Below are positions 1 to 7,598 of a DNA stretch of 64,000 nucleotides, one piece after another. Below the pieces are notes generated by a model. The model ran no database searches. It was not told the DNA's origin and was given only the letters and a program-made list of their open reading frames with translations. Within the stretch, counting starts at the first letter, position 1; each line of letters opens with the position of its first letter. A program made the position numbers and the translations under genes. The stretch covers positions 3,717,501-3,781,500 of the forward strand of contig NZ_CP045298.1 of NCBI RefSeq assembly GCF_009363115.1. Direction: 5' to 3'. This stretch comes from Paenibacillus brasilensis. Lineage in GTDB: Bacteria; Bacillota; Bacilli; Paenibacillales; Paenibacillaceae.

Positions 1-465
1 GAAATCAATGTTGTCGTTTTGGCTATTTAACAAGATGAAAACTTTAACCACAACATGAGATGTATTGAAATAACTGTTACAGTACTTTGTTACTCCGAAG
101 GGCTACCTTTAACCACAGCATGAGATGTATTGAAATCATGTACATACACTTTCGATGGTATGAAGCCCATAGCTTTAACCACAACATGAGATGTATTGAA
201 ATAAGCCAGAGAGGGCCAGGTCAGCTCCGCTTTCCTCCCTTTAACCACAACATGAGATGTATTGAAATAGTGCTGGTATATATCCAGCCAATGCCTCGCC
301 AGTACTTTAACCACAACATGAGATGTATTGAAATTCTTTGGCATAGCCATGAACGGCAGACTCCGTTGGGCTTTAACCACAACATGAGATGTATTGAAAT
401 GAGCTGTCGCTGCCTCCGCTGATCGTAAACTGTACCTTTAACCACAACATGAGATGTATTGAAAC
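1..465 (+). CRISPR. CRISPR array 1 (type I-B repeat), left end outside window
   Basis: Seven complete 30-bp repeats start at 42, 107, 173, 239, 305, 371 and 436, and the last five bases of another occupy 1-5. The repeat begins CTTTAACCACAACATG and ends TGTATTGAAAT; spacers are 35-36 bp. The ATTGAAA-type 3' end is usual for type I-B repeats and shows that this strand is the crRNA sense strand, so the leader lies off the left edge. The repeat at 107 has one internal A-to-G change and the last repeat ends in C, not T, which is typical of the old, trailer end. I saw no spacer shared with the other arrays. Confidence 0.98.
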
Positions 466-632
466 ACCCCCCTTTTGAACACTACACGATAATTGCTAGC
501 CCCAATTATACTCCTTATTTTTATAATCCACTTAAATACGTTAATAATCGACAAAGATTCGGGAATTTTGATTGATATTTAGGAAGAGAACATATAAAAT
601 TGGATTAAAATGTAACGAATGAGGGGTTGCGT

Positions 633-1481
633 GTGAAAGCGTTTGACTTTGATGAAGTAACAGACCTTGATTCCATTGTCGGAATGCTAAAAATGGCTTT
701 TTCGCTTGAGGAATGGGAGCAAATGATTCAAATTGCAGACCAACTGCATACTCAAGCTCATCGGGTATACGAACAACAGCAGTTGGAACTTACAAAAGGT
801 GGACAGCCTAGAACTTTACATATAAAACGACCACTTGTATACTACTTAGGATTTAGTCAATTAACCAAAGGTATAGCTTTTCAAAAACAAGGTAAGTATG
901 AGTCCTCTAGAGAGTGTGTTGAAAAGTACGCTGAACTGGGTTGGGTAGAAGGCCTGAATGAAGAGGGATTACAAGAGGTAGAAGACTACCGAACGTTAGC
1001 TAAAGCGAATACATACACCTTAGACTTATTACAGGGCAAAGAAGAGGTTTTACCGAATTATGTCCGATTTCTTCATGAAAATTCCTCGGAAGAGTTATTA
1101 CCCGGAATGATTACCATCCTTGAATCTACGATCGTGCATAACTACAATATTAACGGCATATTGAGAGAATTTAAAACAAGACTTACTGAACTTGGAACTT
1201 TTTATGAAGAACCGGAAAATATCAGATATTACGTCACTTATTTATATTTATTGGCTGTATATAGATTTATTGAAGAAAAATATACTGTTGCCATTGAAGT
1301 CACTTTAAATGCCTTGGAATCTGCTGATAAAAAATGTGTAGCCCTGTTTGAATCATTCCGCAGCTATGCTAACAAATATCAGAAAAAGAAATACAAGTTT
1401 ATTCAAAAAAACGTTTTGGAAAGGGAGTTGAAAAATGAGAAAAATCTTCTTTACGACGGTTATCGTATTCGGATTGTTTAG
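633..1481 (+). CDS. TPR-like helical protein, probable peptide-pheromone receptor (Rap/AimR-like, no HTH)
   Basis: The product is about 282 residues, almost wholly helical by composition, with paired-helix stretches (for example YYLGFSQLTKGIAFQKQGKY and YYVTYLYLLAVYRFIEEKYT) that resemble tetratricopeptide-type repeats of RRNPP receptors (Rap, NprR, PlcR, AimR). No N-terminal helix-turn-helix is visible, so if it belongs to this class it would act by protein contact, as Rap proteins do, not by DNA binding. The family assignment is inference. The start is chosen at GTG 633, six bases after GAGGGG; an in-frame TTG at 627 overlaps that site. The next gene, encoding a 37-residue exported peptide, overlaps its 3' end by 47 bp in another frame, the arrangement known for rap-phr cassettes. 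It lies between two CRISPR arrays. Confidence 0.6.
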   Translation: MKAFDFDEVTDLDSIVGMLKMAFSLEEWEQMIQIADQLHTQAHRVYEQQQLELTKGGQPRTLHIKRPLVYYLGFSQLTKGIAFQKQGKYESSRECVEKYAELGWVEGLNEEGLQEVEDYRTLAKANTYTLDLLQGKEEVLPNYVRFLHENSSEELLPGMITILESTIVHNYNINGILREFKTRLTELGTFYEEPENIRYYVTYLYLLAVYRFIEEKYTVAIEVTLNALESADKKCVALFESFRSYANKYQKKKYKFIQKNVLERELKNEKNLLYDGYRIRIV

Positions 1482-1548
1482 TTTTATTCTTCCATCCGTT
1501 TATGATGCAGGTAACATAACCCCACTTAATCATGGTATGAATCATTAA
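1435..1548 (+). CDS. Short secreted peptide precursor (Phr/AimP-like), overlapping the receptor gene
   Basis: This 37-codon gene starts with ATG behind GGAAAGGGAG. Residues 1-3 are MRK, followed by a hydrophobic segment of about 17 residues (IFFTTVIVFGLFSFILPS), then a polar tail of about 16 residues ending NITPLNHGMNH. That is the layout of Phr, AimP and other exported signalling pre-peptides, which are cleaved outside the cell and re-imported by oligopeptide permease. Overlap with the 3' end of an upstream TPR-like gene is known for rap-phr pairs and is the main support. The mature peptide cannot be fixed from sequence; it most likely comes from the C-terminal tail. Alternatively it could be a small single-span membrane protein. 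Confidence 0.6.
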   Translation: MRKIFFTTVIVFGLFSFILPSVYDAGNITPLNHGMNH

Positions 1549-1593
1549 TACATCTATCTACTAACTAGATTAAGTTCATAAAGATAAAGCAAA

Positions 1594-1632
1594 GACCTCC
1601 TAAGCCACTTAAAATGGTCAGGAGGCTTTTGA
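1594..1632 (+). terminator. Rho-independent terminator after the receptor-peptide pair
   Basis: CCTCCT (1596-1601) pairs with AGGAGG (1620-1625), with an inner CCA/TGG pairing, followed by CTTTT. The T run is short, so termination may be partial. Confidence 0.6.
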
Positions 1633-1698
1633 CATTTGGGTGCATTATTTTGGCTCTAATATACTCTTTAAATCTCAAATTCTAAAAGGAGGATTAGT

Positions 1699-1884
1699 AT
1701 GAAAGACCTCAGAAAAGTGGATTATATTTCTATTTTTATAATTATATTTGTAGGTTTTCTTGTAAATATCGTGGATATTCCAAATCAATCAATACTGCCT
1801 ATTATTTTAAAATCGGTGTTGACTTCTTTTTTGGTAAGTTTGGTATTGGGGTCAATTACTAATTGGCTATTCAGAAAGAAGTAG
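1699..1884 (+). CDS. Small two-span membrane protein, unknown function
   Basis: A 61-residue product with a strong ribosome binding site (AAAGGAGG, six bases before ATG). After a charged start (MKDLRKVDY) there are two hydrophobic segments, roughly residues 10-27 and 36-55, and a basic end FRKK. I do not recognise the family. It stands alone between the terminator of the receptor-peptide pair and the leader of array 2. Toxin-like small membrane proteins, immunity proteins and simple hypotheticals all have this form, so no function is proposed. Confidence 0.6.
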   Translation: MKDLRKVDYISIFIIIFVGFLVNIVDIPNQSILPIILKSVLTSFLVSLVLGSITNWLFRKK

Positions 1885-1951
1885 CTCACAGCCATTAGTA
1901 AGAATATATCCGAACAAAAAGAAAAGAAACATCGGATGTTACGGTCATAGT

Positions 1952-1976
1952 CTAGTTTTCAGTATTTTAAAACTAG
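1952..1976. repeat. Perfect inverted repeat, hairpin in the gap before the array 2 leader
   Basis: CTAGTTTT (1952-1959) and AAAACTAG (1969-1976) form an 8-bp stem around a 9-base loop. It could be a weak terminator for the small membrane protein gene or an operator. The stretch 1885-2086 holds no other feature I can support. Confidence 0.45.
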
Positions 1977-2086
1977 AATTATAAATTTAAATACACCAAG
2001 TGTTTCATTCATTATGAGCAATTTTTTCTGATGCATTTTACATTATACTCTTAGGTAAGCGATCTCGACTAGACCAAAGGTCTATG

Positions 2087-2261
2087 TTTTTCCCAACCTT
2101 ATAACTGCTAGAGAGAGGAAATTCCTTAGAACCACAGGGGATATAGCTATTTTTCTTAAAACTTGGCAAGAAGCGACCTACGGTTGGGAAAAAATTGCGA
2201 AACCCTTGTGGCTGTAGTAAAATAACCACATTGCGATTTTGGAAAGCTTGATTTTACTAGC
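2087..2261 (+). promoter_or_regulatory. Leader of CRISPR array 2
   Basis: This leader lies directly upstream of the first repeat of array 2 and resembles the sequence before array 3 in three blocks: the start (TTTTCCCAACC), the block GGTTGGG-AAAA-ATTGCGAAACCCTT followed by a GGCTGT, and the last bases before the repeat (AAAGCTTGATTTTACTAGC). Two inverted repeats interleave: 2087-2098 with 2182-2193, and 2132-2140 (CCACAGGGG) with 2203-2211 (CCCTTGTGG). Leaders carry the array promoter and the signals read by Cas1-Cas2; the 19 bases next to the repeat are the likely integration-anchoring part (inference). Confidence 0.8.
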
Positions 2262-2750
2262 CTTTAACCACAACATGAGATGTATTGAAATATGCCTTTC
2301 TGTGAGACTGGCATCACCTGTTCGTTGCTTTAACCACAACATGAGATGTATTGAAATGGTTGCGAAAACGGAAGAAAACAGGGTATTTTCTTCCTTTAAC
2401 CACAACATGAGATGTATTGAAATCATATACAGTCCCACATGCCGCCGCTTTGCCTACCTCTTTAACCACAACATGAGATGTATTGAAATTTTATGCGTGG
2501 ATCAGGAAAGAATGTCGCCAGATCCTTTAACCACAACATGAGATGTATTGAAATAGGAAGTTCGAGTGCTCAACCGAGTCAGGGTACAACCTTTAACCAC
2601 AACATGAGATGTATTGAAATGTTGCAGAACAGCATCCACCAATGAACCGTCATGTGCTTTAACCACAACATGAGATGTATTGAAATTAGTTGATCGTCCT
2701 AGCTTCTCTGGCGGCTTCATTCTTTAACCACAGCATGAAATGTACTCAGT
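2262..2750 (+). CRISPR. CRISPR array 2 (type I-B repeat)
   Basis: Seven full repeats start at 2262, 2328, 2394, 2460, 2525, 2591 and 2657, with a degenerate terminal repeat at 2722 whose 3' half has diverged (ATGAAATGTACTCAGT in place of ATGAGATGTATTGAAAT). Spacers are 35-36 bp. The repeat is identical to that of array 1, so all arrays can share the Cas6 encoded just downstream. The degenerate last repeat marks the trailer end, consistent with the leader being at the left. Confidence 0.98.
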
Positions 2751-2756
2751 CCTAAG

Positions 2757-2910
2757 CAGCGAAGCGGGCAGAATTGTTCTGGAGAAGCGTAAGCGTTTGC
2801 CTTTATCCCCGGATTTTAACCCTTGATGGGTTTATACAATCCATAAAATCCGGAGATAACAGCAATCGGAAGAACAATCTGCACGTGTAGCGGTCTAAGT
2901 ACCGTCGAAC
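2757..2910 (+). other. Structured element between array 2 and the cas promoter
   Basis: Nested inverted repeats dominate this stretch. GCAGAATTGTTCT (2768-2780) pairs with AGAACAATCTGC (2871-2882) with one bulge. Inside it CCGGATTTTA (2809-2818) pairs with TAAAATCCGG (2844-2853), flanked by TATC/GATA. Small hairpins sit at 2820-2830 (CCC/GGG) and 2891-2904 (CGGT/ACCG). It may be the end of the array transcript, a dispersed palindromic element or a small RNA; no coding potential was seen. A related 14-base piece (GAA-A/G-CGGGCAGAAT) recurs at about 13254-13267 after array 3. Confidence 0.5.
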
Positions 2911-2945
2911 CTTATTTTAAAATATAGAAATATAACGACAAAATA

Positions 2946-2974
2946 TTTACAAATCATGGAGCAAGGTCTATACT
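2946..2974 (+). promoter_or_regulatory. Sigma-A-type promoter of the cas operon
   Basis: TTTACA (2946-2951) and TATACT (2969-2974) are separated by exactly 17 bases. Transcription would start near 2981, 20 bases before the TTG start chosen for cas6, which argues against the longer reading frame beginning at 2956. Confidence 0.6.
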
Positions 2975-3000
2975 CTATATCAAGTCAGGAGGTGAATATA

Positions 3001-3705
3001 TTGTACTTTGAAATTCATGTAACAACGTTAATTAAACAATTTTCTCATCATCTGGAGATACCGGAGCGTATCGGAGCCTGGATTGGTCGGGCGGGGCTGA
3101 ATGACGAAACGTTAAAGCAGACGCACTATGACAAGGACTACAAGCACTATACATTCGGATCGCCTTTTCCGCGTGAAAAGGCGGGGGTATACAAGCAAGG
3201 TCGTGTATACGTCATTACGATCCGTAGTTCCATAGAGATTACGTTACGTCGAATATCGGCAGCACTGCAAGCCTTACAGGAGGATGAATATTTCCAGTTT
3301 ATCGCTGCATCTCCCGTGCAATCCAAAAAGCTGGTGCATATCACCGAGTTGACCACAGTCACTCCTGCTATTGTTACGATTGAAGGCAAACCGTGGGTGC
3401 CGGGTCTGAGTGTGGAGCTTTTACTGCAACGAATTCATGCTAATGCGGAGAAAAAATACAATCATTTATACCCTGACCAGCCTGTACGATTAGAACAACC
3501 TTTTATTGAAGGGATACAGGTGTTGAATCATAAGCCGATTGCCTTGGCCTACAAAGGACGTAAGCTATTAGGTAATAAGCTGCGACTGCTTGTCAGAGAA
3601 GATGAGTATTCACAGAAGTTGGCAAGTGTGGTGTTAGGCTCAGGAGCGGCAGAAAAAAATAGCATCCTTGGGGCAGGCTTTTGCATCGCCAAGGGATTGG
3701 AATAA
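3001..3705 (+). CDS. cas6: CRISPR-associated endoribonuclease Cas6 (type I-B)
   Basis: Cas6 cuts the long array transcript within each repeat to give crRNAs. The product is 234 residues, usual for the family, and ends with the glycine-rich loop signature (GSGAAEKNSILGAGFC), the Cas6 RNA-contact motif. The start is TTG 3001 (MYFEIHVTTLIKQF), seven bases after AGGAGGTG and downstream of the predicted promoter. It is the first gene of an eight-gene operon in which all genes are on the + strand with short gaps or overlaps. The catalytic histidine typical of many Cas6 proteins cannot be assigned with confidence; an N-terminal His pair (FSHHLE, about residues 15-16) is a candidate. Confidence 0.9.
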   Translation: MYFEIHVTTLIKQFSHHLEIPERIGAWIGRAGLNDETLKQTHYDKDYKHYTFGSPFPREKAGVYKQGRVYVITIRSSIEITLRRISAALQALQEDEYFQFIAASPVQSKKLVHITELTTVTPAIVTIEGKPWVPGLSVELLLQRIHANAEKKYNHLYPDQPVRLEQPFIEGIQVLNHKPIALAYKGRKLLGNKLRLLVREDEYSQKLASVVLGSGAAEKNSILGAGFCIAKGLE

Positions 3706-3726
3706 CGCGGAAAGGAGGCACAAGGG

Positions 3727-5748
3727 ATGCTAAAGGATTTGACCAACAGCTATCTATTGGCAAAGAAAGAGTTTCCGAATATTACATTTGATCGGCACCG
3801 CCCCAAGGAAGGGCTTTATATTCGCCTGCGACTAGATCAAAGCTGGAATGAACAGGTCAGCCAGTTTGATAGCGAGTATATGATCATTACCAAAGAAGAA
3901 CCCGATCTAACACACAATAAGCTTTTTGAATGGTTCCAACAAAAAGATTATGTGAGTTCTCTGATCTCCATGAACAAAGCCGTAGATCCCGGTAAGCAGC
4001 TCCATTCCAATAATCCATATACGCTATATGCCAAACGGGATGTATTTCTAGCCGAAACGCAGGCGGATGGAACTACGGCGATGCAAGCACATGTGGCCCG
4101 TTTTCTGGACAAGACTCAGGCAACAGAGGTACAGAAGAAGTGGGACGAACTCATCGGTGTGAAGAAGACGGGTTCCACAAGTTCTACGCAGCAATTTTTC
4201 TCCCAAACCGATTATGCTCCGGCACTGGAATATCTCGTAAGTGAGGAACGTCGGACAAGTATTGCACAGATTGAGCAATGGTATGCTACAAACCTGTCTG
4301 CTTTCATCGACCATATCCGAACGATTCCTTTTAAGAATTACGTTAAAATCTTTTTCACCCCAGAATCTATCTCACTTAACTCATCTAACAATAACCTATT
4401 TAACGAATCTTCCAGCTTGTATTCATGGGACGAAATATATGGCTATGAATATTTGCTATATACCATCCCAAAAATCTTTAATAGTAATGACTATAACCAA
4501 ATGGTAGACGGAGCTTTGACAGGTCTTCCCGGTTTTAACATGAGCATGAACAGTAAGAAGCCATATTTGGAGCATAAAACAATGCGCGTTGGTGCGCCTG
4601 TCCGCTTATCATTGGAAGAAGCATTACGGGTAAAGGAAGCGACCGAATGGCTTATTTCTCAACCTAAGTTCAGAATGAATAAGTTTAGCTATTATACGGA
4701 TTTTTCTAAAAGTATCTCGGACGCAGCAGAAGGCTACTTTTTTGTTTACGTGGAGGGCAAGGATAACGAAATACAGGACTATGAAAATGTACCTTTTTCC
4801 AAACAGGTTTATGTTAATATTCGGCTCAAGAATGCACTGGGTCTGATGACCAAAAATAACGATGGCGAAGCGTTTATGAAGGATTACGGCTATCTGGAAA
4901 ATGTGGAGCAACTGCAAAAGGAAATCAGCAGACGCTTTTTTCGCGGACGGATGAACGGTGATTTTCTTCAAGATGAGCCGAAGGCGAGAGAAAAGGATTT
5001 TACCAGTGGGATGGTTGCACTATTTATGCAGAGCAAAAAGGGCTTCCATGACTGGTTTTTCAAGGGAACGACCGCCACGATCCGTTCTCAATTTGCACGG
5101 GTAACGCTTCGTCTGTTGGAGGAACAGCTACTGCGGGTAGAACCAGCAGGGCAAGAGAAGTCGAAGCTGGATCTGAGTGGGTTGGCCGATGCGATGAATG
5201 TAAGACTTTCGCTAATGGCTCATTTGGAAGGAGAGGAATACACAGCTATGGGAAATCGCCTGATTGCAGTGTCTAATAAACTCAAAGAAAAGTTGGACAC
5301 CTTGGATAAGCGGAAACAGAAGGAAAACGCACATGGAGCAGGGCAAACGGAACAGACAGCCAATCCAGAGCCGGTCTATGTAGAGACGGATGATGAGTTT
5401 TATTATTTGGCAGGGCAGCTTGCTTTTTATTTGAAAAGTCAGTCTGAAGCCCAGCAGAAAAAAGGAGATTTACTCGGGCCTTTTTTCATGGCAAAGCGCA
5501 GTGGACAGCTTAAGAGACGTATCGAAGAAGCGTATCATTTGCATCGCCACAAAATACTGCTGCAATATACTAAATTAAATTGGGCTTTAGCGAATGTGAA
5601 CGCCTACCAGCCGGATAAGGAATTCCAGCATGAAGATGCAAGAGAAATGTTCCTGGCGGGGTTATTTTCGGACAACTGGTTCTGGAAAAAAGGCGAGAAC
5701 GAGAAACCAAGCAGCGAAGGGGAGAACGGACATGGCGAAGAAAACTAA
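3727..5748 (+). CDS. cas8b: Type I-B Cascade large subunit Cas8b (Csh1-like)
   Basis: This is the large subunit of the type I-B interference complex, expected to help in PAM recognition and Cas3 recruitment. The 673-residue length and the position between cas6 and cas7 fit Csh1/Cas8b, a poorly conserved family, so the call depends partly on context. Visible features are a mixed alpha/beta N-terminal half and a helical, charged C-terminal third (from about residue 480) that could act as the small subunit, which has no separate gene here. The start ATG follows AAAGGAGGCACAAGGG. Its end overlaps the start of cas7 by 17 bp. Confidence 0.88.
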   Translation: MLKDLTNSYLLAKKEFPNITFDRHRPKEGLYIRLRLDQSWNEQVSQFDSEYMIITKEEPDLTHNKLFEWFQQKDYVSSLISMNKAVDPGKQLHSNNPYTLYAKRDVFLAETQADGTTAMQAHVARFLDKTQATEVQKKWDELIGVKKTGSTSSTQQFFSQTDYAPALEYLVSEERRTSIAQIEQWYATNLSAFIDHIRTIPFKNYVKIFFTPESISLNSSNNNLFNESSSLYSWDEIYGYEYLLYTIPKIFNSNDYNQMVDGALTGLPGFNMSMNSKKPYLEHKTMRVGAPVRLSLEEALRVKEATEWLISQPKFRMNKFSYYTDFSKSISDAAEGYFFVYVEGKDNEIQDYENVPFSKQVYVNIRLKNALGLMTKNNDGEAFMKDYGYLENVEQLQKEISRRFFRGRMNGDFLQDEPKAREKDFTSGMVALFMQSKKGFHDWFFKGTTATIRSQFARVTLRLLEEQLLRVEPAGQEKSKLDLSGLADAMNVRLSLMAHLEGEEYTAMGNRLIAVSNKLKEKLDTLDKRKQKENAHGAGQTEQTANPEPVYVETDDEFYYLAGQLAFYLKSQSEAQQKKGDLLGPFFMAKRSGQLKRRIEEAYHLHRHKILLQYTKLNWALANVNAYQPDKEFQHEDAREMFLAGLFSDNWFWKKGENEKPSSEGENGHGEEN

Positions 5749-6736
5749 TCGTGTGGTAGGACTAATCGGGATTGTCAGCCGGATGGCGAACTGGAATGCA
5801 GACTTTAGCGGGCAGCCAAAGACAACCAGCACGGGCCAAATTTTTGGTAGCGACAAGGCGTTAAAATACAGCATTAAGCGCTTATGGGCAGAGGAAGGCC
5901 AGAAGGTGCTGTATATTCGTTCGTATAAAGTGAGCAGCGGCAAGGACAAGAAGGTGGACAAGGCAAAGGATGCGGACAAAGGGAAAGAAGAGAAGCTCCA
6001 GCCTCGTAATCTCGCAGAACGTTATGAATATCTTTTCGGTGAAGAAGTATCCAAAAATTCACGTGAAGTGCTGAGCAAGCTGTTTCAATGTGTGGATGTG
6101 ATGAATTTTGGTGCAACGTTTGCGGTGAAGGATCAGAATATTGGTCTTGCTGGTCCGGTACAAATTGGTCAGGGCTTTAATAAATTTGACTGGTCGAATC
6201 TGGAGGTACAGGATATCTTATCTCCGTTTCGTAACTCAAATGAAAAGAGCGAGGACAATGACGCCACCTCGATTGGTAAAAAGAGAACGGTGGATGAATC
6301 CCATTATGTATATCCTTTTTCCGTCAATCCGAAGCATTATGATCACTATGTGGAACTGCTGGCAGCCGGGGGCTTTGAAGGGTATACGGAGGAAGCATAT
6401 CAGGCTTTCAAAACGGGAGCTTTGACCGGGGCTACTTTGCAAAATACCAACAGTAAATCCGGTGCGGAAAATGCTTTTGCCTTATTTGTGGAATTTAAAG
6501 CGGGGAGCCCGGCGTATTTACCGAATTTGGACCCTTATGTGAAGGTAGATAAGGACAAGGATGGAGAGCAGACGGTTTATGATTTATCGGCCCTTGCACC
6601 GCTTTTGAACGATGTAAACGAGGAAATTGAAACGGTAGAATTATACGTTAATCCGTATGCATCGCGTGTAGAGCTGGATTTTCCGGGGCTGCGGACGTTT
6701 AACATCTTTACGCGCAGCGAGCTTCCTCAAGGCTAG
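5732..6736 (+). CDS. cas7: Type I-B Cascade backbone protein Cas7 (Csh2-like)
   Basis: Cas7 subunits polymerise along the crRNA to form the backbone of the effector complex. The protein is 334 residues, begins MAKKTNRVVGLIGIVSRMAN, and resembles the Csh2 subtype of Cas7. The start ATG 5732 lies inside the end of cas8b and is preceded by AAGGGGAGAACGGAC; a longer reading frame from 5630 has no such site. A lysine- and aspartate-rich loop (about residues 70-90, GKDKKVDKAKDADKGKEEK) is probably a flexible insert. Overlap with cas8b suggests translational coupling. Confidence 0.93.
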   Translation: MAKKTNRVVGLIGIVSRMANWNADFSGQPKTTSTGQIFGSDKALKYSIKRLWAEEGQKVLYIRSYKVSSGKDKKVDKAKDADKGKEEKLQPRNLAERYEYLFGEEVSKNSREVLSKLFQCVDVMNFGATFAVKDQNIGLAGPVQIGQGFNKFDWSNLEVQDILSPFRNSNEKSEDNDATSIGKKRTVDESHYVYPFSVNPKHYDHYVELLAAGGFEGYTEEAYQAFKTGALTGATLQNTNSKSGAENAFALFVEFKAGSPAYLPNLDPYVKVDKDKDGEQTVYDLSALAPLLNDVNEEIETVELYVNPYASRVELDFPGLRTFNIFTRSELPQG

Positions 6737-6770
6737 AGGATGATTACATCGGGGAAGGAGGGAAGAAAGT

Positions 6771-7571
6771 ATGCAGGCGTTACGATTTGAGTTGAGCGGA
6801 GAAACAGCGTTTTTTAAAAAGCCAGATGTTAACGTATATGCGTATTTTACATACAGTCATATTCATAAGGTTGCGTTATATGGCTTGCTCGGTGCGGTAC
6901 TCGGACTTGGCGGCTATACGCAGCAGTATGAACGGAATATGGCGTTGGGCGGTAAAGCCAAACAGGATAATCCGGCGATGCCGTACCCTGAATTTTATGA
7001 GGTGTTTCGTGATGCATCGGTGAGCATCGTGCCACACGGAGATCGAGGATATTTTTCGAAAAAAATCCAGATTTTCAACAACACAGTCGGTTATGCCAGC
7101 CAGGAAGAGGGCGGTGTGCTGAATGTGCGAGAGCAATGGTTGGAGCGTCCACGCTGGACGATCTACGTGGCAGATGATGGGGGCGTAGATCGGGAGGTAT
7201 TTGATCGGCTTGCAGATTATGTACAGCATTCCAAGGCTGAATACATTCCTTATCTGGGGAAAAACGATCATCCGGCTACGATATCCAAGGCTCGGTTGGT
7301 TGAGTTGGAGCCAGTAGATGAACCGGAATATATCGACTCCCTCCGGGCTGCGCATTTATCTGCGGATGTGGGAGGGTATGTGAAAGATGATCAGATGCAA
7401 TCCTACTTGCAAGAGTACCTTCCCGTAGGGCTAAATGCAGCCAACAACGGTTACATTCTGGAGCCGCTTGTATTTTCTAATCAGGAAATAGATACAGATG
7501 AGCTAAAAGCCGAAGATCTACAAAAAATGTACCGGGATGCTGATAATGGCCGCACCTTGTATTTTATCTAG
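6771..7571 (+). CDS. cas5: Type I-B Cascade subunit Cas5 (Cas5h-like)
   Basis: Cas5 caps the 5' handle of the crRNA in the effector complex. The 266-residue product starts MQALRFELSGETAFFKKPDV, and the FELSGETAFFKKPD type of beginning and the glycine-rich GLLGAVLGLGGY segment near residues 37-50 are typical of Cas5 of subtype I-B. The start ATG follows GGAAGGAGGGAAGAAAGT. It lies 34 bp after cas7 and 27 bp before cas3. Confidence 0.93.
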   Translation: MQALRFELSGETAFFKKPDVNVYAYFTYSHIHKVALYGLLGAVLGLGGYTQQYERNMALGGKAKQDNPAMPYPEFYEVFRDASVSIVPHGDRGYFSKKIQIFNNTVGYASQEEGGVLNVREQWLERPRWTIYVADDGGVDREVFDRLADYVQHSKAEYIPYLGKNDHPATISKARLVELEPVDEPEYIDSLRAAHLSADVGGYVKDDQMQSYLQEYLPVGLNAANNGYILEPLVFSNQEIDTDELKAEDLQKMYRDADNGRTLYFI

Positions 7572-7598
7572 ATAAGGGCGGGGTGGTTGCTTTCGTAG

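Noticed and set aside
87..445. Open frames across CRISPR array 1 on both strands (and similar ones in arrays 2 and 3)
   Set aside because: Their products only repeat the translated CRISPR repeat ([20 protein letters not shown] or FNTSHVVVK); they arise because the period of 66 bp is a multiple of three.
572..598. Promoter for the receptor gene (TTGATA ... TATAAA)
   Set aside because: The spacing is 15 bases, and alternative pairings give 19; too weak to list as a feature.
2038..2229. Minus-strand frame in the array 2 leader, with a partner at 12235-12471 sharing PQGFRNF
   Set aside because: The similarity comes from the conserved leader DNA; no ribosome binding site, and the frames run into repeats.
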